From NCBI RefSeq assembly GCF_001401755.1, contig NZ_KQ474102.1:1-64000 (forward strand): 64,000 nt of DNA, in the 5' to 3' direction. The notes beneath the pieces are model-generated. The model saw only the letters and a program-made list of their open reading frames with translations, did no database searches and had not been told where the DNA came from. This stretch comes from Aquimarina longa SW024 (lineage in GTDB: Bacteria; Bacteroidota; Bacteroidia; Flavobacteriales; Flavobacteriaceae). A program made the position numbers and the translations under genes. Each line of letters begins with the position of its first letter. Position 1 is the stretch's first letter. Of the stretch, positions 38,313 through 47,396 are shown piece after piece.

Positions 38313-40691
38313 ATGAAAAAACAATTCATATACTTATTTTGTATACTCTGCTACCTAGCGACTCATGGTCAAGAAAAATTTACGGTAAATGGGTATGTAA
38401 AAGACAATCGTTCAGGAGAGAAATTACTAGGAGTTAATATTATTGTAGATAACACTTATGGAACTACAACTAATGATTATGGGTTCTACTCTATTCGCTT
38501 AAGCAAAGGGACACATCAATTTGAAATCAGCTATTTAGGTTATAAAGTTATCCATAAAGAAATCTTTGTAAATAGTAACACCAAGACAGATTTTAATCTA
38601 AATGAAGAATTAGCAGAATTGGACGAAATCATGATTTCCTCTAATAAACCTCAGAAAAATATCAAGTCTACAGAAATGAGTGTCGTATCCCTTAAAGGGG
38701 AAACTATTAAAAAGCTACCTGCTATACTCGGTGAGCCAGATATTCTGAAATCCCTACAGCTCTTACCAGGAGTCTCTAGTATCAATGAAGCTTCTTCTGG
38801 GTTTAATGTAAGAGGAGGATCCGTCGATCAAAATCTTATACTTCTGGATGAAGCTACTATTTATAATGCATCACATTTATTTGGTTTTTTCTCTGTATTT
38901 AATTCTGATGCTATAAAAAATGCTAAGTTATATAAAGGTGGTATTCCGTCTATATATGGGGGGCGATTATCGTCTGTATTAGATATTAAACAACGAGAAG
39001 GTAATGTTAAAAAATTCGGAGGCAATTTAGGAGTAGGATTAATATCTGCAAAAGCGTTAATAGAAGGCCCTATTCTAAAAGGTGACAAAGAAGAAGCAAA
39101 TGGAAGTTACATGCTTGCAGGTCGAAGATCATATATCGACTTGTTTACATTCCTAACAGAGGATTTTAAAAACAGTTCCTTGTTTTTTTATGATTTTAAT
39201 CTAAAAGCAAATTATGATATTAATAAAAATAATCGCCTTTTTTTATCAGGATACTTTGGTAGAGATAAGTTCGAATTAGAGAAACTTTTAGGTACTATCT
39301 GGGGAAATACTTCTGCTTCATTACGTTGGACAAGTGTACTTAATGATAAACTGTTTTTACAAACTTCTGCTATTTATAGTAACTATGACTATACTCTGGA
39401 TAACCTAAGAACTGGTTCTGAGTTTAGATGGAAATCTAATATTACCAGTTACAATATAAAACCAAGATTATCTTGGTATATAAATAACAATAATACTCTC
39501 AAAACCGGAATTGATGTTACATATTATAATTTTAAACCAGGAAAAATATCTCCTCTTAAAGGATCTAGTATAAATGCAGAAAAATTTAGTAACAAGTTTG
39601 GGTTAGAAAATGGTGTTTATGCTGATCTAAAACAAAATATTACTAATAAACTAAGTGTTCAATATGGATTGCGATGGTCTAATTTTTCTCGATTAGGAAA
39701 AGAAGAAATTCGCATTTATAAAACAGGGAAACCTCTTACCTATATTCCTGAATTGGATATATACAAAGAAAATAAGGTAACCGAAACAGTTACGTATAAA
39801 TCGCAAGAACGGATCAAAACATTTAATGGTATCGAACCAAGAGCTTCTATTCGATATCTTCTTAACGATAATAACTCTTTAAAAATTAGTTATAATAAAA
39901 TGTATCAATATTTACATCTTATCTCTAATACCTCTTCTCCTACTCCACTTGATGTTTGGTCTCCTAGTGGTCGCTATTTATCTCCTCAATATGCAGATCA
40001 ATTAGCGCTTGGATATTTTACATCTTTTAAAGAGGGGAAATATGATCTTAATGTAGAAACCTATTATAAAAAACTAGAAGACGTAACTGATTTTATTGAT
40101 GGCGCAGACCTTTTGTTCACCGAAGAAATAGAAACTCAGGTTGCACAAGGAAAAGGTAGAGCTTATGGATTAGAAGTTCAACTAAATAAGAATGAAGGTA
40201 AGTTTACAGGATGGCTAAGCTATACATTAGCAAAATCTGAAACCAAAGTTCTTGGTATTAATAATAATGCATATTATCCTAGTAATACTGACCAATTGCA
40301 TGAATTAAATTTAGTTGGCTTTTACAAACTTAATAAAAGATGGGATTTTGGTTTTAATTTTATTTTCGGCTCAGGAAGACCTGTTACGTATCCCACAGGA
40401 AAATATAGACAAAACGGATTGGTAGTAGGTGATTATAATAATCGAAATGGAAATCGACTTCCTGTATATCATAGACTAGATCTTTCAGCGACATTAAATC
40501 CTAAAAAAGGAAAAAGAGGAAAATGGATTTTTAGTATTGTTAACGCATATAACAGAAAAAATGCTGCTTCAATTTATTTTAATGAAATAGGAGAAATTAA
40601 TGATGTAGAAATAGCAACAGGAAAAACCAAAGCCACTAAGCTATCTTTCTTTGGAATTGTACCTAGTATATCTTATGAATTCAAATTTTAA
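38313..40691 (+). CDS. TonB-dependent outer membrane receptor
   Basis: A 792-residue receptor with a signal peptide (to about residue 19), a CarboxypepD_reg-like domain (about 23-105, VNGYVKDNRSGEKLLGVNII), a plug domain (about 120-230, with LPGVSSINEASSGFNVRGG and YGGRLSSVLDI) and a C-terminal beta-barrel ending in YEFKF. It imports an unknown substrate using the proton-motive force through TonB. The DUF4249 lipoprotein gene follows after 10 bases; this pairing recurs in Bacteroidota. It is shorter than SusC proteins and has no SusD partner. Confidence 0.93.
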   Translation: MKKQFIYLFCILCYLATHGQEKFTVNGYVKDNRSGEKLLGVNIIVDNTYGTTTNDYGFYSIRLSKGTHQFEISYLGYKVIHKEIFVNSNTKTDFNLNEELAELDEIMISSNKPQKNIKSTEMSVVSLKGETIKKLPAILGEPDILKSLQLLPGVSSINEASSGFNVRGGSVDQNLILLDEATIYNASHLFGFFSVFNSDAIKNAKLYKGGIPSIYGGRLSSVLDIKQREGNVKKFGGNLGVGLISAKALIEGPILKGDKEEANGSYMLAGRRSYIDLFTFLTEDFKNSSLFFYDFNLKANYDINKNNRLFLSGYFGRDKFELEKLLGTIWGNTSASLRWTSVLNDKLFLQTSAIYSNYDYTLDNLRTGSEFRWKSNITSYNIKPRLSWYINNNNTLKTGIDVTYYNFKPGKISPLKGSSINAEKFSNKFGLENGVYADLKQNITNKLSVQYGLRWSNFSRLGKEEIRIYKTGKPLTYIPELDIYKENKVTETVTYKSQERIKTFNGIEPRASIRYLLNDNNSLKISYNKMYQYLHLISNTSSPTPLDVWSPSGRYLSPQYADQLALGYFTSFKEGKYDLNVETYYKKLEDVTDFIDGADLLFTEEIETQVAQGKGRAYGLEVQLNKNEGKFTGWLSYTLAKSETKVLGINNNAYYPSNTDQLHELNLVGFYKLNKRWDFGFNFIFGSGRPVTYPTGKYRQNGLVVGDYNNRNGNRLPVYHRLDLSATLNPKKGKRGKWIFSIVNAYNRKNAASIYFNEIGEINDVEIATGKTKATKLSFFGIVPSISYEFKF

Positions 40692-40701
40692 AATTACGAT
40701 C

Positions 40702-41574
40702 ATGAAAAATATAAGTTCAGCACTATTAATATTACTATTATTTATTATTTTTTCATCCTGTGAGACAGATGTAAGTAATGACATTACTTTAGCCAAATCT
40801 CCACTAAGATTAGTCATCGATGGAGGGTTAGAACGTAATACGGTAACCCCTCTTAGTAAACAACAAATACGACTAACAACCACAACAAACTTTTTATCTA
40901 CTACTGATCAACCTTTTGTTAATGATGCTCAGGTTACGATATCAAATGGAATTGATTCTTGGAGGTTTATACATACAAATAATGGTTTTTATGAAAACTC
41001 AGAAATCATTCCTGAAATAGGAAAAACGTATACTATTACCATATTATGGAACGGAGAAACATATCAAGGTACTGACACATTAGTACAAGAAGCTCCCAAG
41101 TTTGATAAGTTTTATTATAAATATGAAGAAGAAACTACTTTTTCTGACGCTGGATATTACATAAAATTTGATACTACAGACCCTCCTAATATTCAAAATT
41201 TTTATCTTTATAAGCTTTTTAAAAATGGAGAATTTGTGATTGTACCTGATCCCGGAAACAGTGATGTATTAGTGGTTTCGGATAAATTTTTTGACGGAAA
41301 AAAACGTATAGGAGTTTATCCTAATGAAGATATTTTTTTTAAAATCGGAGATATTGCTACAGCTCAGCAGGTATCCATCTCAGAAACCTATTATGAATAC
41401 CTAAAGGAACTATTCATCCAAACAGGAAATGTAGGTACCCCAATAATTGGTAACCCTCCTCCTGCTTCCATACGAGGAAATTTAATAAATTTAGACAATC
41501 ATACTAATCGAGCTTTAGGATATTTTTATGCAGTAGATATTGAAGAAAACACCGTAACCATTACAGAAAATTAA
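40702..41574 (+). CDS. DUF4249 lipoprotein
   Basis: A 290-residue lipoprotein. The start at ATG 40702 gives a proper signal with lipobox (LLLFIIFSSCETD, lipid-modified cysteine about residue 21); the frame upstream of it overlaps the receptor gene. The rest is the DUF4249 fold (LRLVIDGGLERNTVTPLSKQ, ITNGID-like repeats). The family occurs mainly next to TonB receptors in Bacteroidota and is assumed to be their outer-membrane partner. The ligand is unknown. Confidence 0.88.
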   Translation: MKNISSALLILLLFIIFSSCETDVSNDITLAKSPLRLVIDGGLERNTVTPLSKQQIRLTTTTNFLSTTDQPFVNDAQVTISNGIDSWRFIHTNNGFYENSEIIPEIGKTYTITILWNGETYQGTDTLVQEAPKFDKFYYKYEEETTFSDAGYYIKFDTTDPPNIQNFYLYKLFKNGEFVIVPDPGNSDVLVVSDKFFDGKKRIGVYPNEDIFFKIGDIATAQQVSISETYYEYLKELFIQTGNVGTPIIGNPPPASIRGNLINLDNHTNRALGYFYAVDIEENTVTITEN

Positions 41575-41585
41575 AATTTTAGACA

Positions 41586-42623
41586 TTGAATCGAAACAGA
41601 ATATATTTCTATCTATTTATTATTCTTTTATTTAATGCACTTCACTTGATAAGTGAAGTGCATAATGATAATCTAGAAGAAGGGATCTCAGAGACTATAA
41701 TTTTATTACCTATTAGTTTTACGTTTACATTACTTATTTTTTGGTCTCGGATGTATGTCAAAAACACTGTTGAAAACAAATTAATTACTATAGAAAATAA
41801 ATTACATTTTTATAGTTTTTGGAGTGTTATTATACTACTTAAAACTGGTATACTCTCTTTTATTCTAAAAGGAGCTAGTTCTCTTCTTTTTAATGATGAT
41901 GAAGGATCTGAACCTTTCTTTGACCTAGCATTCTTAGCTATTTTACTTGCTGCTTTTTCTATAATTATATTTGTATACTTTATCGAAATTTTTCTAGAAA
42001 CCCAGAAAGAAAAACAAAATATCAAAATCAAATTAACCCAATATCAAAGTGAAAAATCAATAGCACAATACTTAGCTTTAAAAAAACAGTTAAATCCCCA
42101 CTTTCTTTTTAATAGCTTTAATAGTTTATTGGGATTAATCAGTATTGACAGTAAAAAAGCAGAATATTTTTTACAAGAACTATCCAATATTTACAGATAC
42201 AATTTAACTCAAAGCGAAGAGGTTGTAGTACCATTAGAAAAAGAGTTACAAATGATCTATTCATATATGTCATTACAAAAAATACGATTTGGAAATCATA
42301 TATCTTTAGAAGATCATATAGAAGAATCAAAACTTAAACTGCTAGTACCGCCAATGACATTAGAATTATTGCTAGAAAATGCTATTAAACACAATATTGT
42401 AGAAAGCAATAAGCCTCTAAAAATAAAGATTATAAGCGAAGATAACAGTATTAAAGTAATTAACAATTTTCAACCAAAGAATACGAATTATGATAAATCA
42501 TTAGGTATCGGACAAAAGAACCTAATCAATCAATATAAAATATTACACACAGAATCTCCTAGTTTTACAGTAATCAATGGCTATTTCATAGCCCATATCC
42601 CTTTAATAAAACCAGAATTATGA
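41586..42623 (+). CDS. LytS/YehU-type sensor histidine kinase
   Basis: A 345-residue membrane kinase. Four membrane helices (about 6-22, 35-53, 74-95, 112-136) are followed by a His_kinase domain with His172 in KKQLNPHFLFNSFNSL and a short ATPase domain (LELLLENAIKHNI). The apparent start is TTG 41586, 11 bases after the DUF4249 stop. It overlaps the response regulator by four bases. Linked with the receptor and lipoprotein, it likely senses envelope or nutrient status. Confidence 0.9.
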   Translation: MNRNRIYFYLFIILLFNALHLISEVHNDNLEEGISETIILLPISFTFTLLIFWSRMYVKNTVENKLITIENKLHFYSFWSVIILLKTGILSFILKGASSLLFNDDEGSEPFFDLAFLAILLAAFSIIIFVYFIEIFLETQKEKQNIKIKLTQYQSEKSIAQYLALKKQLNPHFLFNSFNSLLGLISIDSKKAEYFLQELSNIYRYNLTQSEEVVVPLEKELQMIYSYMSLQKIRFGNHISLEDHIEESKLKLLVPPMTLELLLENAIKHNIVESNKPLKIKIISEDNSIKVINNFQPKNTNYDKSLGIGQKNLINQYKILHTESPSFTVINGYFIAHIPLIKPEL

Positions 42624-43366
42624 CCAAAGGCATTATCATAGAAGACGAAAGTATTGCTGCAATTAGATTACAAAATTTAATCCAAGAAGCTAATGATCAA
42701 ATTGTAATCATCAAAGTACTTGCTTCTGTAAACGAATCTATACAATACTTATCTATAGAAACCCCTGATATTATTTTTTTGGATATTAATTTATCTGATG
42801 GATATTCTTTTGAAATTTTTAAAATACTGGATATCAACATCCCTATTATATTCACAACAGCATATTCTGAATATGCTATAAAAGCTTTTGAGCAAAATAG
42901 TATAGATTATCTATTAAAACCTGTTACCAAAGAAGCATTAATTAGAAGTATTGATAAATTTTTTACTCTTAATAAAAGCATGTTGCCAACATATCAGAAT
43001 CTGCTTACCAATAATGCACAAGGATACAAAAAGAGGTTTTTAGTAAAAATGAATACTAGTCTAAAAATCATAAGCATTGATGAAATTGCTTATTTCTATA
43101 CTGATGAAAAGATTAGTTTTCTAAAACTTTGGGATGGTAAAAAGCTTCCTATTGATTCTTCTCTAAAAAAACTCGAACAAGAGTTAAATCCTTCTAATTA
43201 TTTTAGAATAAACAGAAAGTATATTGTTCATTTAAAATCAATAGAAGAAATGTACTACACCTCTAAATCCAGAATAAAAGTTACTTTAAAACCCACTTCT
43301 AATGAAAACAATATCTTTGTTGCTATAGAAAAAATAGGAAAGTTTAAAAAATGGCTTTCTTTATAA
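42620..43366 (+). CDS. LytTR-type response regulator
   Basis: A 248-residue DNA-binding regulator. The receiver domain has the acidic pair EDE (8-10), phospho-acceptor Asp55 in IIFLDINLSDG and the KP pair in YLLKPVTKEA. The C-terminal LytTR domain includes ISIDEIAYFYTDEKISFL and FRINRKYIVHLKSIEEMYY. It forms a two-component pair with the preceding kinase (ATGA overlap). Likely target: its own operon. Confidence 0.92.
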   Translation: MTKGIIIEDESIAAIRLQNLIQEANDQIVIIKVLASVNESIQYLSIETPDIIFLDINLSDGYSFEIFKILDINIPIIFTTAYSEYAIKAFEQNSIDYLLKPVTKEALIRSIDKFFTLNKSMLPTYQNLLTNNAQGYKKRFLVKMNTSLKIISIDEIAYFYTDEKISFLKLWDGKKLPIDSSLKKLEQELNPSNYFRINRKYIVHLKSIEEMYYTSKSRIKVTLKPTSNENNIFVAIEKIGKFKKWLSL

Positions 43367-43522
43367 AATGGATTTCTCTAAATCTTCTACCATAGAAATT
43401 TTATGCTTAGTTTAATTAAGAATTACTTTTTAACAAGAAATTTCTGATCTTATCATTATGATACTTCCAACACACATACCATAATTTTCAAAAACAAAGC
43501 TCAATATAAGTAGAGGTAAAAC

Positions 43523-44102
43523 ATGAGTAAAAATCAATCATCATTAATAAATTTTATTAAGCAAACCATTCCTATGAATGATATTGAAGTAGAGGAAATT
43601 GCTAATACATTTCATTTTACAAAAATTAAAAAGAATTCTCTATTCTTAAAAGAAAATGAAATCAGTGATGATTATTTTTATCTTCAAGAAGGAGTAATCA
43701 GGTTTTTTCTTTACGATTTAGAAGGAAATGAAATCACTACAGATATTTTCACAGAAAATAATATCGTTTTTGAGATTACTTCATTTTTTAATAGAATTAG
43801 ATCAGAGGTAAATATTCACGCTATAACTGACTGCATAAGTTATCGGTATTTCTTATGAAGAACTAAATAGACTATTTCATAACAAACCAGCGTTTAGAGA
43901 TTTTGGAAGAGCTATTTTAGTTAAAGAATTTATTACCTCTAAAAAGAGAAACTATGCTATGATTAACCAAACAGCAGAACAACGCTACCAACACTTATTA
44001 ACTTCTAATCCTAAAATACTAAAACATGTACCACTAAAGTATATTGCTTCGTATATAGGAGTTACTGACAGTACACTCAGTAGAATACGAAAGAAACTGT
44101 AA
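43523..44102 (+). pseudogene. Frameshifted Crp/Fnr-family regulator
   Basis: The first frame (43523-43858) encodes a cyclic-nucleotide-binding-like domain (FLKENEISDDYFYLQEGVIR) and then stops at RYFL. The next frame continues the same protein: VIGISYEELNRLFHNKPAFR, ... VPLKYIASYIGVTDSTLSRI RKKL, ending at 44102, which is the helix-turn-helix domain. One extra A near 43836-43839 (ATAAG instead of ATAG) explains the break and would restore DCIVIGISYEEL. This is a pseudogene or a sequencing error; both halves are otherwise intact. Confidence 0.85.
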
Positions 44103-44180
44103 TGATTGATTTCTTGCCTTTTATCAAGTAGACTCCATTTTCAACTATCTAATTTTGGAGTTTATAATAAAAATTACAAA

Positions 44181-44387
44181 ATGGAAGAGGTTTCAATTTT
44201 CACATCACTAGGGCTAGTACTAACAACTCTTATATCTGTTTACTTATTTTTCAAAACATCTAACAAGAAAAAAATTCTTTATGGTATTATCATATGGATG
44301 ATTCTTGTAGGTATATTGGGAGTCCCATTTCATTACCCACGCATAAAGATTTCTCATATAACGGTAACTCATCGTTTTATTACATAA
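44181..44387 (+). CDS. Small two-helix membrane protein, possibly truncated
   Basis: I do not recognise a precise family. From ATG 44181 it has 68 residues: two membrane helices (about 5-24 and 33-49) separated by FFKTSNKKKK-like basic residues, then a polar tail (HYPRIKISHITVTHRFIT) that looks unlike a natural ending. Similar small proteins in flavobacteria tend to be longer, so this may be cut short by mutation, like the broken regulator just before it. The frame is open to 44106, but ATG 44181 follows an A-rich leader and fits better. Confidence 0.5.
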   Translation: MEEVSIFTSLGLVLTTLISVYLFFKTSNKKKILYGIIIWMILVGILGVPFHYPRIKISHITVTHRFIT

Positions 44388-44515
44388 ATGATTGTATTTT
44401 AATTGACCAGAGTAAGCAACATAAAGATTTTTTTACTTAAATACATGTGTGCTTAACTGATAATTAACTTAAAAACAACTTAAGTCTTTTGTAATATTAG
44501 CATACTAAGTTTTCA

Positions 44516-45466
44516 TTATTGAATGATAAGTTTTTCATTGAAAATTGTTCCCTCATTGCTCGAAATAGAAATAATATACACCCCCGTTTGTACGTCTTTA
44601 AAAGGATATTTTTTAGAATTACTTTGAAGATCAACTTCTAGCACCTTATTTCCTTTCAGCGAATACAAATAAAGTGTAAATTGTTCTTTTTGATCTGTCT
44701 CAATAGAAATTGATCCATTAGAACTCATTGGGTTTTCAAATTTTACAGCTACCTTACTCCTAGATTCGTTCTTTACTGTAGAAACCTTATCTTTACACCC
44801 TACAAACTGACTTTGCCCATAAAAAGTAGTATTTGGAGAAAAGTTTATATCATAATCAATTATAGAATTATCATAAATATCTACAACTTTAAAATCATAA
44901 GGACCTAAATTTTCATCATCTCTCCAAGTAATTACAAAAAAATCGTTACTATTGTTTTTTGCTCTGAAGACTTCTTTAAATTCATTATTTTGATACCTAA
45001 AATAGAGTTTTTTAACAGTTGATTTGGTGTTTACAATCATTACTCTTTTTTCTGACGCAAAGGAAGATTTAGAATAGTAATACCCAATATTTCCTTGTTC
45101 AGGGCAAGTTGTGATTTGCCATGTAACTTTGACATTTCCTTTTAAAGTATCTCCAATTTTTGCAAAAGCATCTTTATGAATATCTAATCCATGAGATCCA
45201 GATTTATCCATTACTTTTACAATAACACTACCTTTACTAGAACTTACTTTCAAACATGTATTACAAAGTCTTTCTGCTTTATAATCCGTTGCTCTTAATG
45301 CGGCATATAATGTATCATCAGCTTTTGGGGAATAACCACATGATGTCATAGCGGTTGTTACATTATGATACTTTGCTACGCCAGACCAGACTCTATCATC
45401 ACATTGTTGAGCAGTTATGGATAGGCTAAATAAAAAAAACAATAAACAATACTGAAGATTAAACAT
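44516..45466 (-). CDS. Bacterial expansin-like protein with a type IX secretion sorting domain
   Basis: A 316-residue secreted protein. Signal peptide 1-19 (ending ITA). Residues about 24-121 match the expansin double-psi barrel D1, with WSGVAKYHN, YAALRATDYKAERLCNTC and VKVMDKSGSHGLDIHKDAFA; Asp87 and Asp95 occupy the places of the two aspartates needed for Bacillus EXLX1 activity. Residues about 126-222 match the D2 cellulose-binding domain (NIGYYYSKSSFASEKRVMIV, VNTKSTVKKLYFRYQN). After a linker, residues about 243-316 form a T9SS type A C-terminal domain (YLYSLKGNKVLEVDLQSN, GVYIISISS). Expansins loosen plant or algal cell walls without hydrolysis. Cysteines at 22, 43, 68, 71 and 121 could form disulfides. 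It is transcribed alone. Confidence 0.82.
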   Translation of the reverse strand: MFNLQYCLLFFLFSLSITAQQCDDRVWSGVAKYHNVTTAMTSCGYSPKADDTLYAALRATDYKAERLCNTCLKVSSSKGSVIVKVMDKSGSHGLDIHKDAFAKIGDTLKGNVKVTWQITTCPEQGNIGYYYSKSSFASEKRVMIVNTKSTVKKLYFRYQNNEFKEVFRAKNNSNDFFVITWRDDENLGPYDFKVVDIYDNSIIDYDINFSPNTTFYGQSQFVGCKDKVSTVKNESRSKVAVKFENPMSSNGSISIETDQKEQFTLYLYSLKGNKVLEVDLQSNSKKYPFKDVQTGVYIISISSNEGTIFNEKLIIQ

Positions 45467-45676
45467 AATAAATGATGGTTAATAATTGGTTATACAAAAC
45501 TTTGTGTTTTTAATAAGGTTTAATAACTCAGCTATTAAATATATAGTATACTACTATATCACAAAACTTTGCAAAAATTATAAAACAGAAAAGTTAAAAA
45601 TTTAGTTTTATACGACACAGCAACAAGCTAATTAATTTTAATAAATACGCTCTCTACTATTCTCTATCTGAAGTAA
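45467..45676. other. Intergenic stretch upstream of the expansin gene
   Basis: Contains no gene I can support. It holds the upstream region of the expansin gene, without an exact -7 consensus, and ends at the terminator of the kinase gene. Confidence 0.4.
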
Positions 45677-45721
45677 AAAGTCATGTATATCTCTCCATAA
45701 AGCCTATGATGACATGACTTT
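45677..45721 (-). terminator. Terminator of the lipopolysaccharide kinase unit
   Basis: On the minus strand AAAGTCATGT and ACATGACTTT form a 10-bp stem with a 25-base loop and a following TTT stretch, about 50 bases after the kinase stop. Confidence 0.55.
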
Positions 45722-45770
45722 GGTTAAAATCTGGCTTACTCTTGATCTATTTTTTCTTGCAAAAATTGAG

Positions 45771-46547
45771 TCATTTTTTTGATTTTTTCCTCCAAAAAAA
45801 CAATTTCCTTTTTAAGCGCTTTTTATTATGATATTTATTCTGAAACTCTTGAGTATACTTCCACATTAAATCAAATATATTTTTTTCATCTTCTCCTGTA
45901 CACTTAGCATATTCATTACTCATTATTTTAATCATAGATTCATGAATCGTTAGCTTAGCAAAATTCTTGATTCTCGTATCAAAATCCATTTCTCCAAATT
46001 TCATTCGATTGAGGTCTACTAAATAAAATTCATATCCTTTCTCTTTTCGTTCTATCAACGTATTTCCTGGAGAATGGTCTAAAAAATTAACTCCTTTTTG
46101 ATGTAGTTTATATGTAAATCTAGTAAACGCCCTTAGTATTGCTTCATGATCAGGAATATCAAAATCAGTAGTTAACTCTCTATATGTTAAATCACAATCT
46201 ACTAATTCACTTATGTAATAACTTTTCTTAAACAGAAAAAAAGTCGTATACAGGTCATAAGCTATAGGGAATGGTGTTTGAATACCTAGTTCGAGTAATT
46301 TATTCGCATAATTATATGATCGTTCTGCTTTTGATTTTCTAAAAAACCGATACGCAACTTGATTAATCAAATTAGGGATTTTAAATGATTTTATAGTATG
46401 CTTTTCCCCATTTATCTCTACAATTTTTATGACGTTACGTTCCGCATCACCTAATATATCTTGGTATCCATCAAAATCGAATATCGCATTCTTTACTTGA
46501 GCTTCGATTAAGGTATGATTAGGATGTATTATAAACTTATTATGCAT
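45771..46547 (-). CDS. Lipopolysaccharide (Kdo/WaaP-like) kinase
   Basis: A 258-residue kinase-fold protein. The likely ATP-binding lysine is Lys53 (HTIKSFK), followed by a helix glutamate (Glu75, KAERSYNYA). The catalytic loop has Asp157 and Asn162 in FLDHSPGNTLI, and the metal-binding Asp178 lies in LVDLNRM. These match Kdo kinase/InaA proteins that phosphorylate the lipopolysaccharide inner core. The glycosyltransferase genes upstream on the same strand fit this role. Confidence 0.85.
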   Translation of the reverse strand: MHNKFIIHPNHTLIEAQVKNAIFDFDGYQDILGDAERNVIKIVEINGEKHTIKSFKIPNLINQVAYRFFRKSKAERSYNYANKLLELGIQTPFPIAYDLYTTFFLFKKSYYISELVDCDLTYRELTTDFDIPDHEAILRAFTRFTYKLHQKGVNFLDHSPGNTLIERKEKGYEFYLVDLNRMKFGEMDFDTRIKNFAKLTIHESMIKIMSNEYAKCTGEDEKNIFDLMWKYTQEFQNKYHNKKRLKRKLFFWRKKSKK

Positions 46548-46598
46548 TTTTTTATATTTCGATAATAGTACTATAGTTATGTTAACTATTATATATTT

Positions 46599-47396
46599 CT
46601 AATTCGCAAGATACTTATCAATACCATCAGTACACCATACTAGTTTTTTTTCTTGTGAGAGTTTTTGAATTTCATTATTTTCTTCCTCTTTACTTCTCGA
46701 CTTCTCATGATGCCAAATATGATAAACAATCCCGCAATATCTTAACCTCCTACCAGAACACCCTTTATTCAGCATCCTAACAATCAACTCACTATCTTCT
46801 TTACCCCATCCCTCTATAGATTCATTATATCCATTGATATTGATTATATCTTCTCTCCAGAATGAAATATTACATCCTCTTATTTTTTTAGACAACTTAG
46901 TATTAGGTTTAAAAAATAGGCTTAAAAAAGGAAGTCTTAAAGCTCTTGTTCTTTTCTTTATTCCTTTTGAAAAAGGAGTAAAAGATAGTTTCTGTTTTTT
47001 AAACAATTCTGCTACATACTCTTTTTGAATATTTACTCTAGATCCATATAAAAAAACTCCTTTAGAAGCTAATTTTAGGTGATCTTTAATAAAATCTTTT
47101 TGGAGTATACAATCTCCGTCCACTTCTATTAAATAATCAGCATCAGTACTTGCTATAGCCTTGTTTAAAATTTTTCCTTTTCGAAATCCCTCATCTTCAT
47201 GCCAGATATGTTTTACAGGTATAGCTATTTGCCTTTTAAACCCTTCTATTACCTCAGTAGTCTGTTTACCAGAACCATCATCTGCTATTAGTACCTCATC
47301 AGGAGTTACACTTTGATTAACTACACTTTTTAATACTAAAGATAAAGCCTCTGGCCATTTGTATGTTGATATAATAAGTGCAGATTTAATTTTCAT
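46599..47396 (-). CDS. Glycosyltransferase family 2, galactosyltransferase-related
   Basis: A 265-residue GT-A enzyme: ISTYKWPEALSLVLKSVVNQ, IADDGSGKQT, HIWHEDEGFRKGKILNKAI, VDGDCILQKDF and the C-terminal GWGKEDSELIVRML. It is a paralogue of the gene at 36327-37151. It overlaps the upstream family 4 gene by 11 bases and precedes the kinase by 51 bases, so the three form one operon. Confidence 0.88.
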   Translation of the reverse strand: MKIKSALIISTYKWPEALSLVLKSVVNQSVTPDEVLIADDGSGKQTTEVIEGFKRQIAIPVKHIWHEDEGFRKGKILNKAIASTDADYLIEVDGDCILQKDFIKDHLKLASKGVFLYGSRVNIQKEYVAELFKKQKLSFTPFSKGIKKRTRALRLPFLSLFFKPNTKLSKKIRGCNISFWREDIININGYNESIEGWGKEDSELIVRMLNKGCSGRRLRYCGIVYHIWHHEKSRSKEEENNEIQKLSQEKKLVWCTDGIDKYLAN

